A stretch of 64,000 bases of DNA, from the NCBI RefSeq assembly GCF_019504385.1, contig NZ_CP080590.1, positions 1,282,001-1,346,000 on the forward strand. Direction: 5' to 3'. The stretch is from Devosia salina (GTDB lineage: Bacteria; Pseudomonadota; Alphaproteobacteria; Rhizobiales; Devosiaceae). How positions within the stretch are numbered: the stretch's first letter is position 1; every line of letters begins with the position of its first letter. The translations under genes were made by a program, and so were the position numbers. Under the pieces are notes generated by a model that searched no databases, was not told the DNA's origin, and saw only the letters and a list, made by a program, of their open reading frames with translations. Of this stretch, positions 24,353-32,952 are shown in pieces.

Positions 24353-25423
24353 ATGACCGATTCTATAACGATTTCCGTGGATGCCATGGGCGGCGACCAC
24401 GCCCCGCGCGCCGTCATCCATGGTGCACATCTTGCCCTCAAGGAGCGCAAGAACACGCGTTTCATCTTTCATGGGGTCAAGGACCAGATCGAGCCGCTGC
24501 TCGACGAGTTCCCGGACCTCAAGCCCGTTTCGACAGTGAGCCACTGCGAAACCATCATTGCCATGGACGAAAAGCCCAGCCAGGCCCTGCGTAAGGGCAA
24601 GGGCACCTCGTCCATGTGGATGGCCATCCAGGCCGTCAAGGACAAGCAGGCTGATGTCGCCATCTCTGGTGGCAATACCGGCGCGCTCATGGCCATGGCC
24701 ACCTTCTGCCTGCGCCCCATGGAAGGAATTTCCCGCCCCGGCATTGCTGCGATCTGGCCGACCTTGCGCTCGGACATCATCGTGCTCGATATGGGTGCCA
24801 CCATCGGCGCCGATGCACGGCAATTGGTGGACTACGCCATTCTCGGCTCGGCCCTCGCTCGCGCCCTGTTCGATTCCGACTCGCCCACCGTTGGGCTGCT
24901 CAATGTGGGCACCGAAGAGGTCAAGGGTCTCGAGTCCATCAAGGAGGCCGGCAAGATCCTGACCGAGGCCAGCGGCGCCGGGTTCACCTATCACGGCTTC
25001 GTCGAAGGCGACGACATCGGCAAGGGCACGGTGGACGTCGTCGTCACCGAAGGCTTTGTCGGCAATATTGCCCTCAAGACTGCAGAAGGTACGGCGCGAC
25101 AGGTCGCCACCTATCTGCGCCAGTCGCTCAAGGCGACCCTGATGAGCCGGATCGGCGCGCTCTTCGCGTCCTCGGCGCTCAATGCCCTGCGGCGCAAGAT
25201 GGACCCGCGCACCGTCAATGGCGGCGTGTTCATGGGCCTCAACGGCATCGTCATCAAGTCTCACGGCGGCACCGACGAAATCGGCTACAAGAGCGCCCTC
25301 GGCCTTGCCTATGAGATGGCGCGCAGCCGCCTCATGGACAAGATTGGCGACACCATGCACCGTTTCCCCATCCACAAGGCAGACCCCGACCTGCCCTCCG
25401 AGACCGAGGCAAATTCGGCGTGA
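24353..25423 (+). CDS. plsX: Phosphate acyltransferase PlsX
   Basis: PlsX converts acyl-ACP to acyl-phosphate for phospholipid synthesis. The 356-residue protein begins MTDSITISVDAMGGDHAPR, the family N-terminus, and contains ISGGNTGALMAMATF and VDVVVTEGFVGNIALKTAEG. The start is ATG 24353; an earlier codon at 24311 adds 14 residues that homologues lack. The stop overlaps the GTG of fabH, so the two are coupled. Confidence 0.95.
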   Translation: MTDSITISVDAMGGDHAPRAVIHGAHLALKERKNTRFIFHGVKDQIEPLLDEFPDLKPVSTVSHCETIIAMDEKPSQALRKGKGTSSMWMAIQAVKDKQADVAISGGNTGALMAMATFCLRPMEGISRPGIAAIWPTLRSDIIVLDMGATIGADARQLVDYAILGSALARALFDSDSPTVGLLNVGTEEVKGLESIKEAGKILTEASGAGFTYHGFVEGDDIGKGTVDVVVTEGFVGNIALKTAEGTARQVATYLRQSLKATLMSRIGALFASSALNALRRKMDPRTVNGGVFMGLNGIVIKSHGGTDEIGYKSALGLAYEMARSRLMDKIGDTMHRFPIHKADPDLPSETEANSA

Positions 25424-26400
25424 CCAGCATCATTCGTTCCGTCATCCGTGGCGTTGGCAGCTATCTGCCGGCAAAAGTGCTCACCAACGAGGAGTTGGCC
25501 AGGACCGTCGACACCTCGGACGAATGGATCCAGCAGCGGGTTGGTATCAAGGAGCGCCACATCGCTGCCGAAGGCGAATATACTTCGGATCTCGCGACGG
25601 CCGCGTCACGCGCGGCTCTCGCTCATGCCGGGCTCGCCATCGAAGATATCGACATGATCGTGGTGGCCACCACCACGCCGGACTACACCTTCCCCAGTGC
25701 CGCAACGCTGGTGCAGATGAAGCTGGGCATGCATCACGGCTTCGCCTTCGATATCCAGGCGGTTTGCTCCGGCTTCGTCTATGCGGTTGCCACTGCAGAC
25801 AGCTACATCAAGAACGGCATGGCCCGCCGCGTGCTGGTCATCGGCGCGGAAACCTTCTCGCGCCTGCTCGATTGGAACGACCGCACCACTTGTGTCCTGT
25901 TCGGCGATGGTGCCGGTGCCGTTGTCATGGAGCGGGTTGACCAGGCACCGGATGAACCGGCGCGCGGCGTCCTGACATCGGCCCTGCGCTCCGACGGGCG
26001 CCATTGGGACAAACTCTATGTCGACGGCGGCCCCTCGACCACCGGCACGACGGGCCATGTGCATATGCAGGGGCCCGAGGTTTTCCGCCATGCCGTGGGC
26101 AAGATCACTGACGTCGTCTATGCCACGCTCGAACAAGCCGGCTACACCGTGGACGATCTCGACTGGTTCGTGCCGCACCAGGCCAACAAGCGCATCATCG
26201 ACGGGGCAGGGGCCAAGCTCGGCCTGCCGCCGGAGAAGGTCATCACCACCGTGGACCTGCACGCCAACACCTCCGCCGCATCCGTGCCTCTCGCTCTCAG
26301 CGTGGCGGTGTCAGACGGACGCATCAAGCAGGGTGATCTCGTCATGCTCGAGGCCATGGGCGGCGGGTTCACCTGGGGCGCCTCGCTCATTCGCTGGTAG
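25420..26400 (+). CDS. fabH: 3-oxoacyl-ACP synthase III (KAS III)
   Basis: FabH starts fatty-acid synthesis by condensing acetyl-CoA with malonyl-ACP. The 326-residue protein has the full triad: Cys116 in DIQAVCSGFVYA, His in WFVPHQANKRII, and Asn in DLHANTSAASVP. It starts at GTG 25420, which overlaps the plsX stop (GTGA). Gene order plsX-fabH-ihfA-merR is typical for the group. Confidence 0.96.
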   Translation: MTSIIRSVIRGVGSYLPAKVLTNEELARTVDTSDEWIQQRVGIKERHIAAEGEYTSDLATAASRAALAHAGLAIEDIDMIVVATTTPDYTFPSAATLVQMKLGMHHGFAFDIQAVCSGFVYAVATADSYIKNGMARRVLVIGAETFSRLLDWNDRTTCVLFGDGAGAVVMERVDQAPDEPARGVLTSALRSDGRHWDKLYVDGGPSTTGTTGHVHMQGPEVFRHAVGKITDVVYATLEQAGYTVDDLDWFVPHQANKRIIDGAGAKLGLPPEKVITTVDLHANTSAASVPLALSVAVSDGRIKQGDLVMLEAMGGGFTWGASLIRW

Positions 26401-26413
26401 GCGGCAACCTGCA

Positions 26414-26442
26414 TTGACCTTAAGCGTTTCAAGGCGTTAGTG
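26414..26442 (+). promoter_or_regulatory. Candidate promoter for ihfA
   Basis: TTGACC (26414-26419) and TTAGTG (26437-26442) are 17 bases apart, 14 bases past the fabH stop. The -10 match is weak. A leader of about 175 bases would precede ihfA, and I see no known RNA motif in it. Confidence 0.35.
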
Positions 26443-26620
26443 TCTTGGTGGGTGGAGGAGCCCGGCGCTGAAGCCGCGACATGAAGATCGCAAGGTGGCG
26501 TCGATCTGGGACGGAATCCCGAGCCAGTGCTCGGCCGCTCTGGCCGGGTAGGCGCATTGGTGGTGACATCTGGCTTGCCGAACGCCGGGAGACTGGACTC
26601 ATGGCAACACGGGGGTGCGA

Positions 26621-26932
26621 ATGACGCAGAAGACGGTAACGCGGGCCGATCTGGCCGAAGCGGTCTATGGCTCTGTCGGCCTTTCGAGGACCGAATCGGC
26701 GGAACTGGTTGAGCGTGTCCTTGAGCTTATTACTGACGCTCTGGTGACCGGGGCCAACGTCAAGCTCTCCTCCTTCGGTTCATTCCAGGTACGCTCCAAG
26801 AACGAGCGGATCGGCCGCAATCCCAAGACCGGCGAGGAAGTGCCGATCCTGCCGCGCCAGGTTCTTGTGTTCAAACCGTCCAATGTGTTGAAGTCCAAGA
26901 TCAACAAGTCTATGGTCTCCGCTGGAAAGTAA
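26621..26932 (+). CDS. ihfA: Integration host factor subunit alpha
   Basis: IHF alpha pairs with IHF beta to bend DNA. The 103-residue protein has the HU/IHF fold with the arm sequence FQVRSKNERIGRNPKTGEE, and FSSFG-like VKLSSFGSF. The GRNPKTG motif and the PRQVLVFKPSNVLK C-terminus identify the alpha subunit. I start at ATG 26621 (MTQKTVTRADLAEAV); a GTG at 26615 adds two residues. merR follows after about 105 bases. Confidence 0.94.
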   Translation: MTQKTVTRADLAEAVYGSVGLSRTESAELVERVLELITDALVTGANVKLSSFGSFQVRSKNERIGRNPKTGEEVPILPRQVLVFKPSNVLKSKINKSMVSAGK

Positions 26933-27037
26933 GGCTTTTAGGAGCCTTGCGCTGCGGGGGTTAGCCCCAGTTCTGCAGCCGGAAAGACGAGTTGAGAGAG
27001 CATCGATTGTGGTGCTCACGCCGGGGAGACCTGCGTT

Positions 27038-27493
27038 TTGGACAAGTCGCCAGACGCCTTCCGTACCATCTCGGAAGCTGCCGAAGAGCTCGATCTCCCG
27101 CAGCACGTTCTGCGATTCTGGGAAACTCGCTTCTCCACGATCAAGCCGCTGAAGCGCGGCGGCGGCCGCCGCTATTACCGGCCTGAAGACGTGATGCTGC
27201 TGCGCGGCATCCGCCACCTGCTTTATGATCAGGGCTTCACCATCAAGGGCGTCCAGAAGATCCTCAAGGACCAGGGGCCGCGCTATGTCATCGCCGTGGG
27301 CGAGGGCAAGGGTCTCGACGAAATACTCCCGCTGATCGAGCAGGCCGAGGCCGCTGGCGACGAGGCGGAACTGGAAGAGGCGGCAATGCTCGCCAACCCG
27401 ACGCTGGACGCGGAAGCCCGCGAAAAGCTGTCTGACGTGTTGCGTGAACTGCTCGAGTGCAAGCGCATTCTGGAGCGCGCGCGCGAACACTGA
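27038..27493 (+). CDS. MerR-family transcriptional regulator
   Basis: The 151-residue protein has an N-terminal MerR winged helix: FRTISEAAEELDLPQHVLRFWETRF, then KRGGGRRYYRPEDVMLLRGIRHL. A helical C-terminal part (about 100-151, ELEEAAMLANPTLDAEAREKL) could dimerise. No metal-binding cysteines of the MerR/CueR type are present, so its ligand is unknown. It starts with TTG at 27038, preceded by GGGGAG. A MerR gene of this kind follows ihfA in most Rhizobiales; the tRNA-Pro gene often found next is not here. Confidence 0.88.
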   Translation: MDKSPDAFRTISEAAEELDLPQHVLRFWETRFSTIKPLKRGGGRRYYRPEDVMLLRGIRHLLYDQGFTIKGVQKILKDQGPRYVIAVGEGKGLDEILPLIEQAEAAGDEAELEEAAMLANPTLDAEAREKLSDVLRELLECKRILERAREH

Positions 27494-27499
27494 ACGGTC

Positions 27500-27544
27500 T
27501 GGAATTTCCGTTTCGTTTCCCTCCGAAATCGATTATTCGTTCCA
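27500..27544. promoter_or_regulatory. Two degenerate IolR-type operators upstream of iolG
   Basis: Site A (27500-27515) begins TGGAATTTCCGT and matches the iolC operator TGGAATGTTCGTTCCA at 12 of 16 positions. Site B (27529-27544), TCGATTATTCGTTCCA, matches at 13 of 16 and has an intact right half. Their starts are 29 bases apart, near three helical turns. They lie 50-90 bases before iolG. Binding by IolR is inferred. Confidence 0.5.
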
Positions 27545-27549
27545 TTGTC

Positions 27550-27571
27550 GCCGGGCCGATTGAGGCCCGGC
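27550..27571. other. Perfect hairpin in the iolG leader
   Basis: GCCGGGCC (27550-27557) and GGCCCGGC (27564-27571) form an 8-bp stem with a six-base loop, 20 bases before the iolG start. No T-run follows on the plus strand. It could end the merR transcript in a Rho-dependent way or stabilise the iolG mRNA. Confidence 0.5.
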
Positions 27572-27591
27572 AAAAGGTGGAGTTTCTTTCG

Positions 27592-28629
27592 ATGACCGTT
27601 CGTTTTGGCCTGCTCGGTGCAGGTCGCATCGGCAAGGTGCATGCCAAGGCCGTCACGTCCAACCCGCTGGCCAAACTGGTCGCCGTGGCCGATGCCATGG
27701 CCGATGCTGCCAACGCTCTGGCTGCCCAGTATGGCGCCGAGGTTCGCACCATCGAAGCCATCGAGGCAGCAACAGATATCGACGCCGTCATCATCTGCAC
27801 GCCAACCGACACCCATGCGGACCTGATCGAGCGCTTTGCCCGGGCCGGCAAGGCCATCTTCTGCGAGAAGCCGATCGACCTGGACGTCGAGCGGGTTAAG
27901 GCTTGTCTGCGCGTCGTCGACGAAACCGGGGCGACGCTGATGGTTGGTTTCAACCGCCGCTTCGATCCGCATTTCCGCGCCGTCAGGCAGGCCATCGCGG
28001 ACGGGCAGATCGGCGACGTGGAAATGGTCACCATCGTCTCGCGCGATCCGGGCGCGCCTCCGGCCGACTATGTGAAACGCTCCGGCGGCATTTTCCGCGA
28101 CATGACGATTCATGACTTCGACATGGCGCGCTTTCTCCTGGGCGAGGAAATCGAAACTGTCTCGGCCCAGGCCTCCGTGCTGGTCGACAAGGCCATTGGC
28201 GACGCCGGAGACTATGACAGTGCCTCGGTCATGCTTGCCACGGCATCGGGCAAGCACGCCACCATCTCCAATTCACGTCGCGCCACCTATGGCTACGACC
28301 AGCGCATTGAAGTTCATGGCTCGAAGGGGGCGGTGGCGGCGGAGAACCAGCGCCCGGTCTCCGTCGAGATCGCCAATGCCAGTGGCTATACGCGCCCGCC
28401 GCTGCACGATTTCTTCATGACCCGCTACACGGAGGCTTATGCCTTTGAAATCAGTAGCTTCATCGATTTCGTGGAATCGAAATCTCCCGCCTCGCCCAGC
28501 GGCACCGACGGGCTGATTGCCCTGGCGCTCGCCGAAGCAGCCCTCAAATCCGTCAAAGAGGGAAGGGCGGTCAAGGTCAGCGAGATCACCGGTCCATTGG
28601 CCGACAAGTCAGTCTTCCAGGGTCGCTGA
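27592..28629 (+). CDS. iolG: myo-Inositol 2-dehydrogenase
   Basis: IolG oxidises myo-inositol to 2-keto-myo-inositol with NAD, the first step of inositol catabolism. The 345-residue Gfo/Idh/MocA enzyme has the Rossmann motif GLLGAGRIGKVHAKAV, the EKP motif (FCEKPIDLD), and the active-site segment RDMTIHDFDMARFL with Asp and His. Start ATG 27592 has GGTGGAG upstream. It is transcribed opposite to the iolCDE-iolB operon but carries related operators, so it likely belongs to the same regulon. Confidence 0.92.
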   Translation: MTVRFGLLGAGRIGKVHAKAVTSNPLAKLVAVADAMADAANALAAQYGAEVRTIEAIEAATDIDAVIICTPTDTHADLIERFARAGKAIFCEKPIDLDVERVKACLRVVDETGATLMVGFNRRFDPHFRAVRQAIADGQIGDVEMVTIVSRDPGAPPADYVKRSGGIFRDMTIHDFDMARFLLGEEIETVSAQASVLVDKAIGDAGDYDSASVMLATASGKHATISNSRRATYGYDQRIEVHGSKGAVAAENQRPVSVEIANASGYTRPPLHDFFMTRYTEAYAFEISSFIDFVESKSPASPSGTDGLIALALAEAALKSVKEGRAVKVSEITGPLADKSVFQGR

Positions 28630-28747
28630 TCCACATTCACAACGGGCCGCCTTGAGTTTCGAGCGGTTCGGAAGCCCGATAGGCCTCGCGCCTTGCGACG
28701 AGGGCCTTTGATCCATAGTCTTCCCTGGTCTGACCAGGGAGGACAAT

Positions 28748-29119
28748 ATGGAACTCGGCGCCTTTTCCGTCAGCCTCGCCGTCAAGGACATCTCCGCCTC
28801 TCGCGCCTTCTACGAGAAGCTTGGATTTGTCGCGATCATGGGCGAAGAGGCTCAGAACTGGCTGATCATGAAGAACGGCGACCATGTGATCGGTCTGTTT
28901 CAGGGCATGTTCGACAGCAACATCCTGACCTTCAATCCGGGCTGGAATGCCAATTCCGAAACCCTGCCGAGTTTCACCGATATTCGGCAGATCCAGAAGG
29001 CGCTCAGTGCCAGCGGAATCGACGCGGGAACGGAAATCGACCCGCAATCGACCGGACCGGCGAACTTCTCGATCACCGATCCGGACGGCAATGTCATCCT
29101 GTTCGATCAGCACGTATGA
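28748..29119 (+). CDS. VOC-superfamily (glyoxalase-like) protein
   Basis: The 123-residue protein is one VOC module pair: MELGAFSVSLAVKDISASRAFYEKLGF in outline (residues 1-27), then NWLIMKNGDHVIGLFQGMF and FSITDPDGNVILFDQH at the end. The final metal-ligand Glu of glyoxalases is replaced in the sequence ILFDQH. Substrate is unknown. GGGAGGA lies before the ATG. It is convergent with iolB, with six bases between stops. Confidence 0.85.
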   Translation: MELGAFSVSLAVKDISASRAFYEKLGFVAIMGEEAQNWLIMKNGDHVIGLFQGMFDSNILTFNPGWNANSETLPSFTDIRQIQKALSASGIDAGTEIDPQSTGPANFSITDPDGNVILFDQHV

Positions 29120-29125
29120 CCGAGG

Positions 29126-29926
29126 CTACTTCAGCAGCCACTCGTGTTCCGGCGCATTGTGGAACTTCCATACCCGCTTCGGACCGGCCATGACGTTGAG
29201 ATAATAGAGATCATAGCCCGCCGTCGTGGCGACCGGATGATACCCCCGCGGCACCAGGGTCACATCCCCATCTTCCACCGCCATCGCCTCATCCAGGCTG
29301 CGATCGTCCGTGTAGACGCGCTGGAAGGCGAAACCCTGGGACGGATTCATGCGGTGGTAATAGGTCTCTTCGAGCTGGCTCTCATGGGGCAGATTGTCTC
29401 GGTCGTGCTTGTGCGGCGGATAGGACGAGGTATTGCCCTGCGGCGTGATCACTTCCACCACCAGCAGCGCATTGGCTGCCCCGTCATCCTCGGGCATGAT
29501 GTTGTAGACGTGGCGCACATTGGCGCCCTTGCCGCGGCTGATCCGCGGATGCGTGCCCGGCGCGATCACCCGGGCGTGGTAGTCGCCGCCGCCCGGCGCC
29601 GAGCAGACCGCCAGTTCCAGATCGGTGGTTGCGTCGACCGCCCAATGGCGGCCTGCCGGCACGTAGAGCGCCCAGGGGGCACCCTCGAACGGGCTCATGC
29701 GTTCGCCCAGTTCGCCAAAATCCTCGCCATCGACGGCAAAACGCCCCTTGCCGCTGACGAGCACCAGGCAAACTTCGCGCTCGCCCGTCTCTTCGCCATA
29801 GGCCTCGCCCGATTGCAGCCGGTGCAGCCCAAACCCGACATGGGTCCAGCCGGCCGAGGCCGGCGTCACGTCATGGATCTTGCCGGTTTTCGTCGTCGGC
29901 CGAACCAGCAGGGGGGAGTGCGTCAT
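29126..29926 (-). CDS. iolB: 5-deoxy-glucuronate isomerase
   Basis: IolB converts 5-deoxy-glucuronate to 2-deoxy-5-keto-gluconate, the third to fourth step of inositol breakdown. The 266-residue double-cupin protein has the metal-binding run YPPHKHDRDN followed by QLEETYYHR, and the family segment RVYTDDRSLDEAMAVEDGDVTLVPRGYHP in its second half (abbreviated here). The start is ATG 29926 with AAGGAG upstream; the longer open frame overlaps another gene. Its first 19 codons overlap the small membrane protein gene. Confidence 0.92.
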   Translation of the reverse strand: MTHSPLLVRPTTKTGKIHDVTPASAGWTHVGFGLHRLQSGEAYGEETGEREVCLVLVSGKGRFAVDGEDFGELGERMSPFEGAPWALYVPAGRHWAVDATTDLELAVCSAPGGGDYHARVIAPGTHPRISRGKGANVRHVYNIMPEDDGAANALLVVEVITPQGNTSSYPPHKHDRDNLPHESQLEETYYHRMNPSQGFAFQRVYTDDRSLDEAMAVEDGDVTLVPRGYHPVATTAGYDLYYLNVMAGPKRVWKFHNAPEHEWLLK

Positions 29927-30119
29927 TGGGCTGCTCCTTGGGGAAGTTGTAGAAGAAGTTCCAGGCCACATAGACCAGGGCTGCACCCACAAGCACGGCC
30001 CAGAACGTGTCCTTGGTGTAGAACAGTTCCCAACCCAGCCACAGGAGCAGGAAAGCGGCAACCGCGACCCGACGCCAGAGCGGGCGGAACCATTTGAGAT
30101 CGTTTTCCTTCAGGGCCAT
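29871..30119 (-). CDS. Small two-helix membrane protein in the iol operon
   Basis: The 82-residue product starts MALKENDLKWFRPLWRRVAV and has two membrane segments, VAVAAFLLLWLGWELFY and FWAVLVGAALVYVAWNFFY, followed by an acidic soluble tail. GGGAGG lies six bases before the ATG, a strong ribosome-binding site. It overlaps the start of iolB by 56 bases in another frame and lies 57 bases after iolE. I do not recognise the family. Position suggests a link to inositol use or simply to this operon's expression. Confidence 0.72.
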   Translation of the reverse strand: MALKENDLKWFRPLWRRVAVAAFLLLWLGWELFYTKDTFWAVLVGAALVYVAWNFFYNFPKEQPNDALPPAGSADDENRQDP

Positions 30120-30176
30120 GCTCGCCTCCCGCGTGATTCAGTTCGGCAAGGCTTTAGCACAACCGGTTCAAAAGAC

Positions 30177-31094
30177 TCACCCTTTCGGGAATCCCTGCGT
30201 CTCGACTGCGTAGCCGGCCGCCGTCATCACCCGCATCAGTTCCTTGTGGCCGATCTGGGCCATCTTGAGCGGCGGGTTCTTCACGGGGTCCTGCTCGGCC
30301 TCGACCACGAACCACCCCTCATAGCCATGGTCCGCCAACCGCTGCACGATGGCGCCGAAATCCAGCGAGCCATCACCCGGCACGGTGAAGGCGCCCAGCG
30401 CTACCGCATCGAGAAAACTCTGTTTGCTCCGGTCCAGCGCGTCCACGACCGAGCGGCGAATATCCTTCACATGCACATGGTTGATGCGTGCATGGTGCCT
30501 GTCGATGGCGCGTAGAACATCGCCTCCCGCAAAGGCGAGGTGCCCCGCATCGAGCAGCAGCGGGATGCCTTCGCCCGACGCGGCCATGAAGGCGTCCAGC
30601 TCCGGCTCGGTCTCCACCACTGCCGCCATGTGGTGATGGTAGGACAGCGGCATGCCCTGGTCGGCGCACCATTCGCCGAACTCGGTCACCTTCCGGGCAT
30701 AGGCCTTCATCTCGTCGTCGGAGAGTTTCGGCTTGTTGGCAAGCGGCACCTCGCGCTTGCCCTGGATCGAGCGACCCACCTCGCCATAGACGATGCAGGG
30801 GGCGCCAACCGCCTTGAACAGCTCGATCATGGGCTGAATGCGGTCCTTGTTGGCCCCGATGTCCTCATCGACCAAAGTGCCTGAAAACCAGCCGCCGCAC
30901 AGTGTGACGTCGGCCGCCTTGAGAATGGGCAGCATCACATCCGGATCGTCGGGGAAGCGTCGCCCCTTCTCCATGCCGGTGAACCCGGCCGAGCGCGACT
31001 GCCTGAGGCATTCTTCGAGCGAGACGTCATCGCTCAATTCGACCAGATCGTCGTTCCACCACGCGATGGGCGACATGCCGAGCTTGGCTTTCAT
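30177..31094 (-). CDS. iolE: myo-Inosose-2 dehydratase
   Basis: IolE dehydrates 2-keto-myo-inositol to a diketone. The 305-residue TIM-barrel protein of the xylose-isomerase-like family has the N-terminal GMSPIAWWNDDL and metal-site segments LSYHHHMAAVVE, LLLDAGHLAFAGGD and INHVHVKDIR. FVVEAEQDP near residue 280 supplies the last metal ligand. It follows iolD by ten bases and precedes the small membrane gene. Confidence 0.93.
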   Translation of the reverse strand: MKAKLGMSPIAWWNDDLVELSDDVSLEECLRQSRSAGFTGMEKGRRFPDDPDVMLPILKAADVTLCGGWFSGTLVDEDIGANKDRIQPMIELFKAVGAPCIVYGEVGRSIQGKREVPLANKPKLSDDEMKAYARKVTEFGEWCADQGMPLSYHHHMAAVVETEPELDAFMAASGEGIPLLLDAGHLAFAGGDVLRAIDRHHARINHVHVKDIRRSVVDALDRSKQSFLDAVALGAFTVPGDGSLDFGAIVQRLADHGYEGWFVVEAEQDPVKNPPLKMAQIGHKELMRVMTAAGYAVETQGFPKG

Positions 31095-31104
31095 TCCTGT
31101 TCTC

Positions 31105-32952
31105 CTACCCGGCCCTCTGGGCCTTCAGCGCCTTCACATAGGCCTCGCGCGCCGCATTGACCTGCGGCCTATCGCTGACTTCCGGCACGGCCACGTCCCA
31201 CCAGTGACCACCTTCATCCGTGGTAATCAGCGGGTCGGTGTCGATGACGAATACATGGACGCCTGCCGCACCCTCTGTCTCGCTCAATGCCGCTTCCAGT
31301 TCGGCAAGCGAAGCCACCTTCCTCGCCGTCGCGCCCATGGCTGCGGCATGTGCGGCGAAGTCGATGCTTGGCATGGTTTCGTGTCGCGTGTCGCGGAAGA
31401 GGTTGTTGAAGTTGGCGCCGCCCGTGGCCATCTGCAGCCGATTGATGCAGCCATAGCCGGAATTGTCGAGCACCACGATGGTGAGCCGAACGCCCAGCAT
31501 CACGGCACTGACAATTTCCGAGTTCATCATCAGATAGCTGCCGTCGCCGACCATGACCAGGGTGTCGCTTTGCGGTCGTGCCAGGGCGACGCCCAGCCCG
31601 GCGGCAATCTCGTAGCCCATGGTCGAAAAACCATATTCGAGATGGTAGCTGCCTGGCGCTTCCGCGCGCCACAGCTTGTGCAATTCACCCGGCAAGCCAC
31701 CGGCGGCGCAGACCAGCGTCGCCTTGCTCCGGCCGCGTTGCACCGCGCCGATCACCTGGGCGTCCGAGGGCAGTTCCGCATTGGACGCGGCCCGCGCCGC
31801 ATCTGCCGCCTTCAGCCATTCATCTTTGCCCTCCTGGGCCCCCCCGGTCCATGCGGAATCGACCTGCCAGCCCATGAGGGCGGCACCGAGCGCTTCCAAC
31901 CCGACCCGCGCATCAGCCACCAGCGGCATGCCATTGTGCTTGGCCGCGTCGAACACCTGCACGTTCAACCCGATGATCTTGAGGTCCTCGTTTTTGAACA
32001 AGGCCCAGGAACCGGTGGTGAAATCCTGCAGCCGCGTGCCGACGGCGAGCACGACATCGGCCTCCTCGGCCAGGCGATTGGACGCGGACGTGCCCGTGAC
32101 GCCGACCGAGCCCATATTGAGCGCATGGTCGTGGGGCAGGGCGCTCTTGCCTGCCTGTGTCTCCATCACCGGAATGCCATGCGCCTCTGCGAAGGCGGCC
32201 AGGCTGTCACTGGCCTCCGAATAGAGCACGCCACCGCCGGCAATGATCACCGGCTTCTTCGACAGCTTCAGCGCCGCGGCCGCCATGGCAAACTCATCGG
32301 CGTCCGGCATGATGCGCCGGGGCATCCAGATCTTCTCGGCAAAGAAGCTCTCGGGATAGTCATAGGCTTCTGCCTGCACGTCCTGGCATAGGCTCAGGGT
32401 CACCGGCCCGCATTCGGCCGGGTCGGTCAGCACCTGCATGGCGCGGCGCAGTGCCGGAATGATCTGCTCTGGTCTGGTGATGCGGTCGAAATAGCGGCTG
32501 ATGGGCTTGAAGCAGTCATTGGCCGAAACAGTGCCGTCGCCGAAATCCTCGACCTGCTGCAACACCGGATCGGGCAGTCGGTTCGCGAACACATCGCCGG
32601 GCAGCAACAACACCGGTATGCGGTTGACATGCGCCAGGGCCGCGGCCGTGACCATGTTGAGCGCGCCCGGCCCGATCGAGGACGTGCAGGCCATGAAGCG
32701 GCGGCGGAAATTGGCCTTGGCATAGGCGATGGCTGCATGGGCCATGCTTTGCTCGTTCTGGCCGCGATAGGTCGGCAGCTTATCCTTGACCGCATGCAGC
32801 GCCTCGCCCACCCCGGCGACATTGCCATGGCCGAAAATCGCCCAGACGCCCCCAAAGATGGGCACCGCCTCATCATTGATGATCGTCTTCTGGGCGCTCA
32901 GGAACCGCGCCACGGCCTGCGCCATCGTCAGTCGGATTGTCTTCTGGCTCAT
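31105..32952 (-). CDS. iolD: 3D-(3,5/4)-trihydroxycyclohexane-1,2-dione hydrolase
   Basis: IolD opens the ring of the diketone made by IolE to give 5-deoxy-glucuronate. The 615-residue thiamine-diphosphate enzyme has the N-terminal domain with YRGQNEQSMAHAAI, and the C-terminal cofactor motif GDGSYLMMNSEIV followed by DNSGYGCINRLQ. The ATG at 32952 has GGGAG upstream and overlaps the iolC stop (ATGA); a codon at 32964 is inside iolC. Length is normal. Confidence 0.94.
   Translation of the reverse strand: MSQKTIRLTMAQAVARFLSAQKTIINDEAVPIFGGVWAIFGHGNVAGVGEALHAVKDKLPTYRGQNEQSMAHAAIAYAKANFRRRFMACTSSIGPGALNMVTAAALAHVNRIPVLLLPGDVFANRLPDPVLQQVEDFGDGTVSANDCFKPISRYFDRITRPEQIIPALRRAMQVLTDPAECGPVTLSLCQDVQAEAYDYPESFFAEKIWMPRRIMPDADEFAMAAAALKLSKKPVIIAGGGVLYSEASDSLAAFAEAHGIPVMETQAGKSALPHDHALNMGSVGVTGTSASNRLAEEADVVLAVGTRLQDFTTGSWALFKNEDLKIIGLNVQVFDAAKHNGMPLVADARVGLEALGAALMGWQVDSAWTGGAQEGKDEWLKAADAARAASNAELPSDAQVIGAVQRGRSKATLVCAAGGLPGELHKLWRAEAPGSYHLEYGFSTMGYEIAAGLGVALARPQSDTLVMVGDGSYLMMNSEIVSAVMLGVRLTIVVLDNSGYGCINRLQMATGGANFNNLFRDTRHETMPSIDFAAHAAAMGATARKVASLAELEAALSETEGAAGVHVFVIDTDPLITTDEGGHWWDVAVPEVSDRPQVNAAREAYVKALKAQRAG

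Noticed and set aside
26932..27037. Short stem AAGGCT/AGCCTT and GGGG/CCCC after ihfA as terminator
   Set aside because: Stems are short and no U-run follows.
27494..27591. tRNA-Pro gene expected after merR in Rhizobiales
   Set aside because: I found no cloverleaf or T-loop motif in this gap; it holds IolR-type sites and a hairpin instead.
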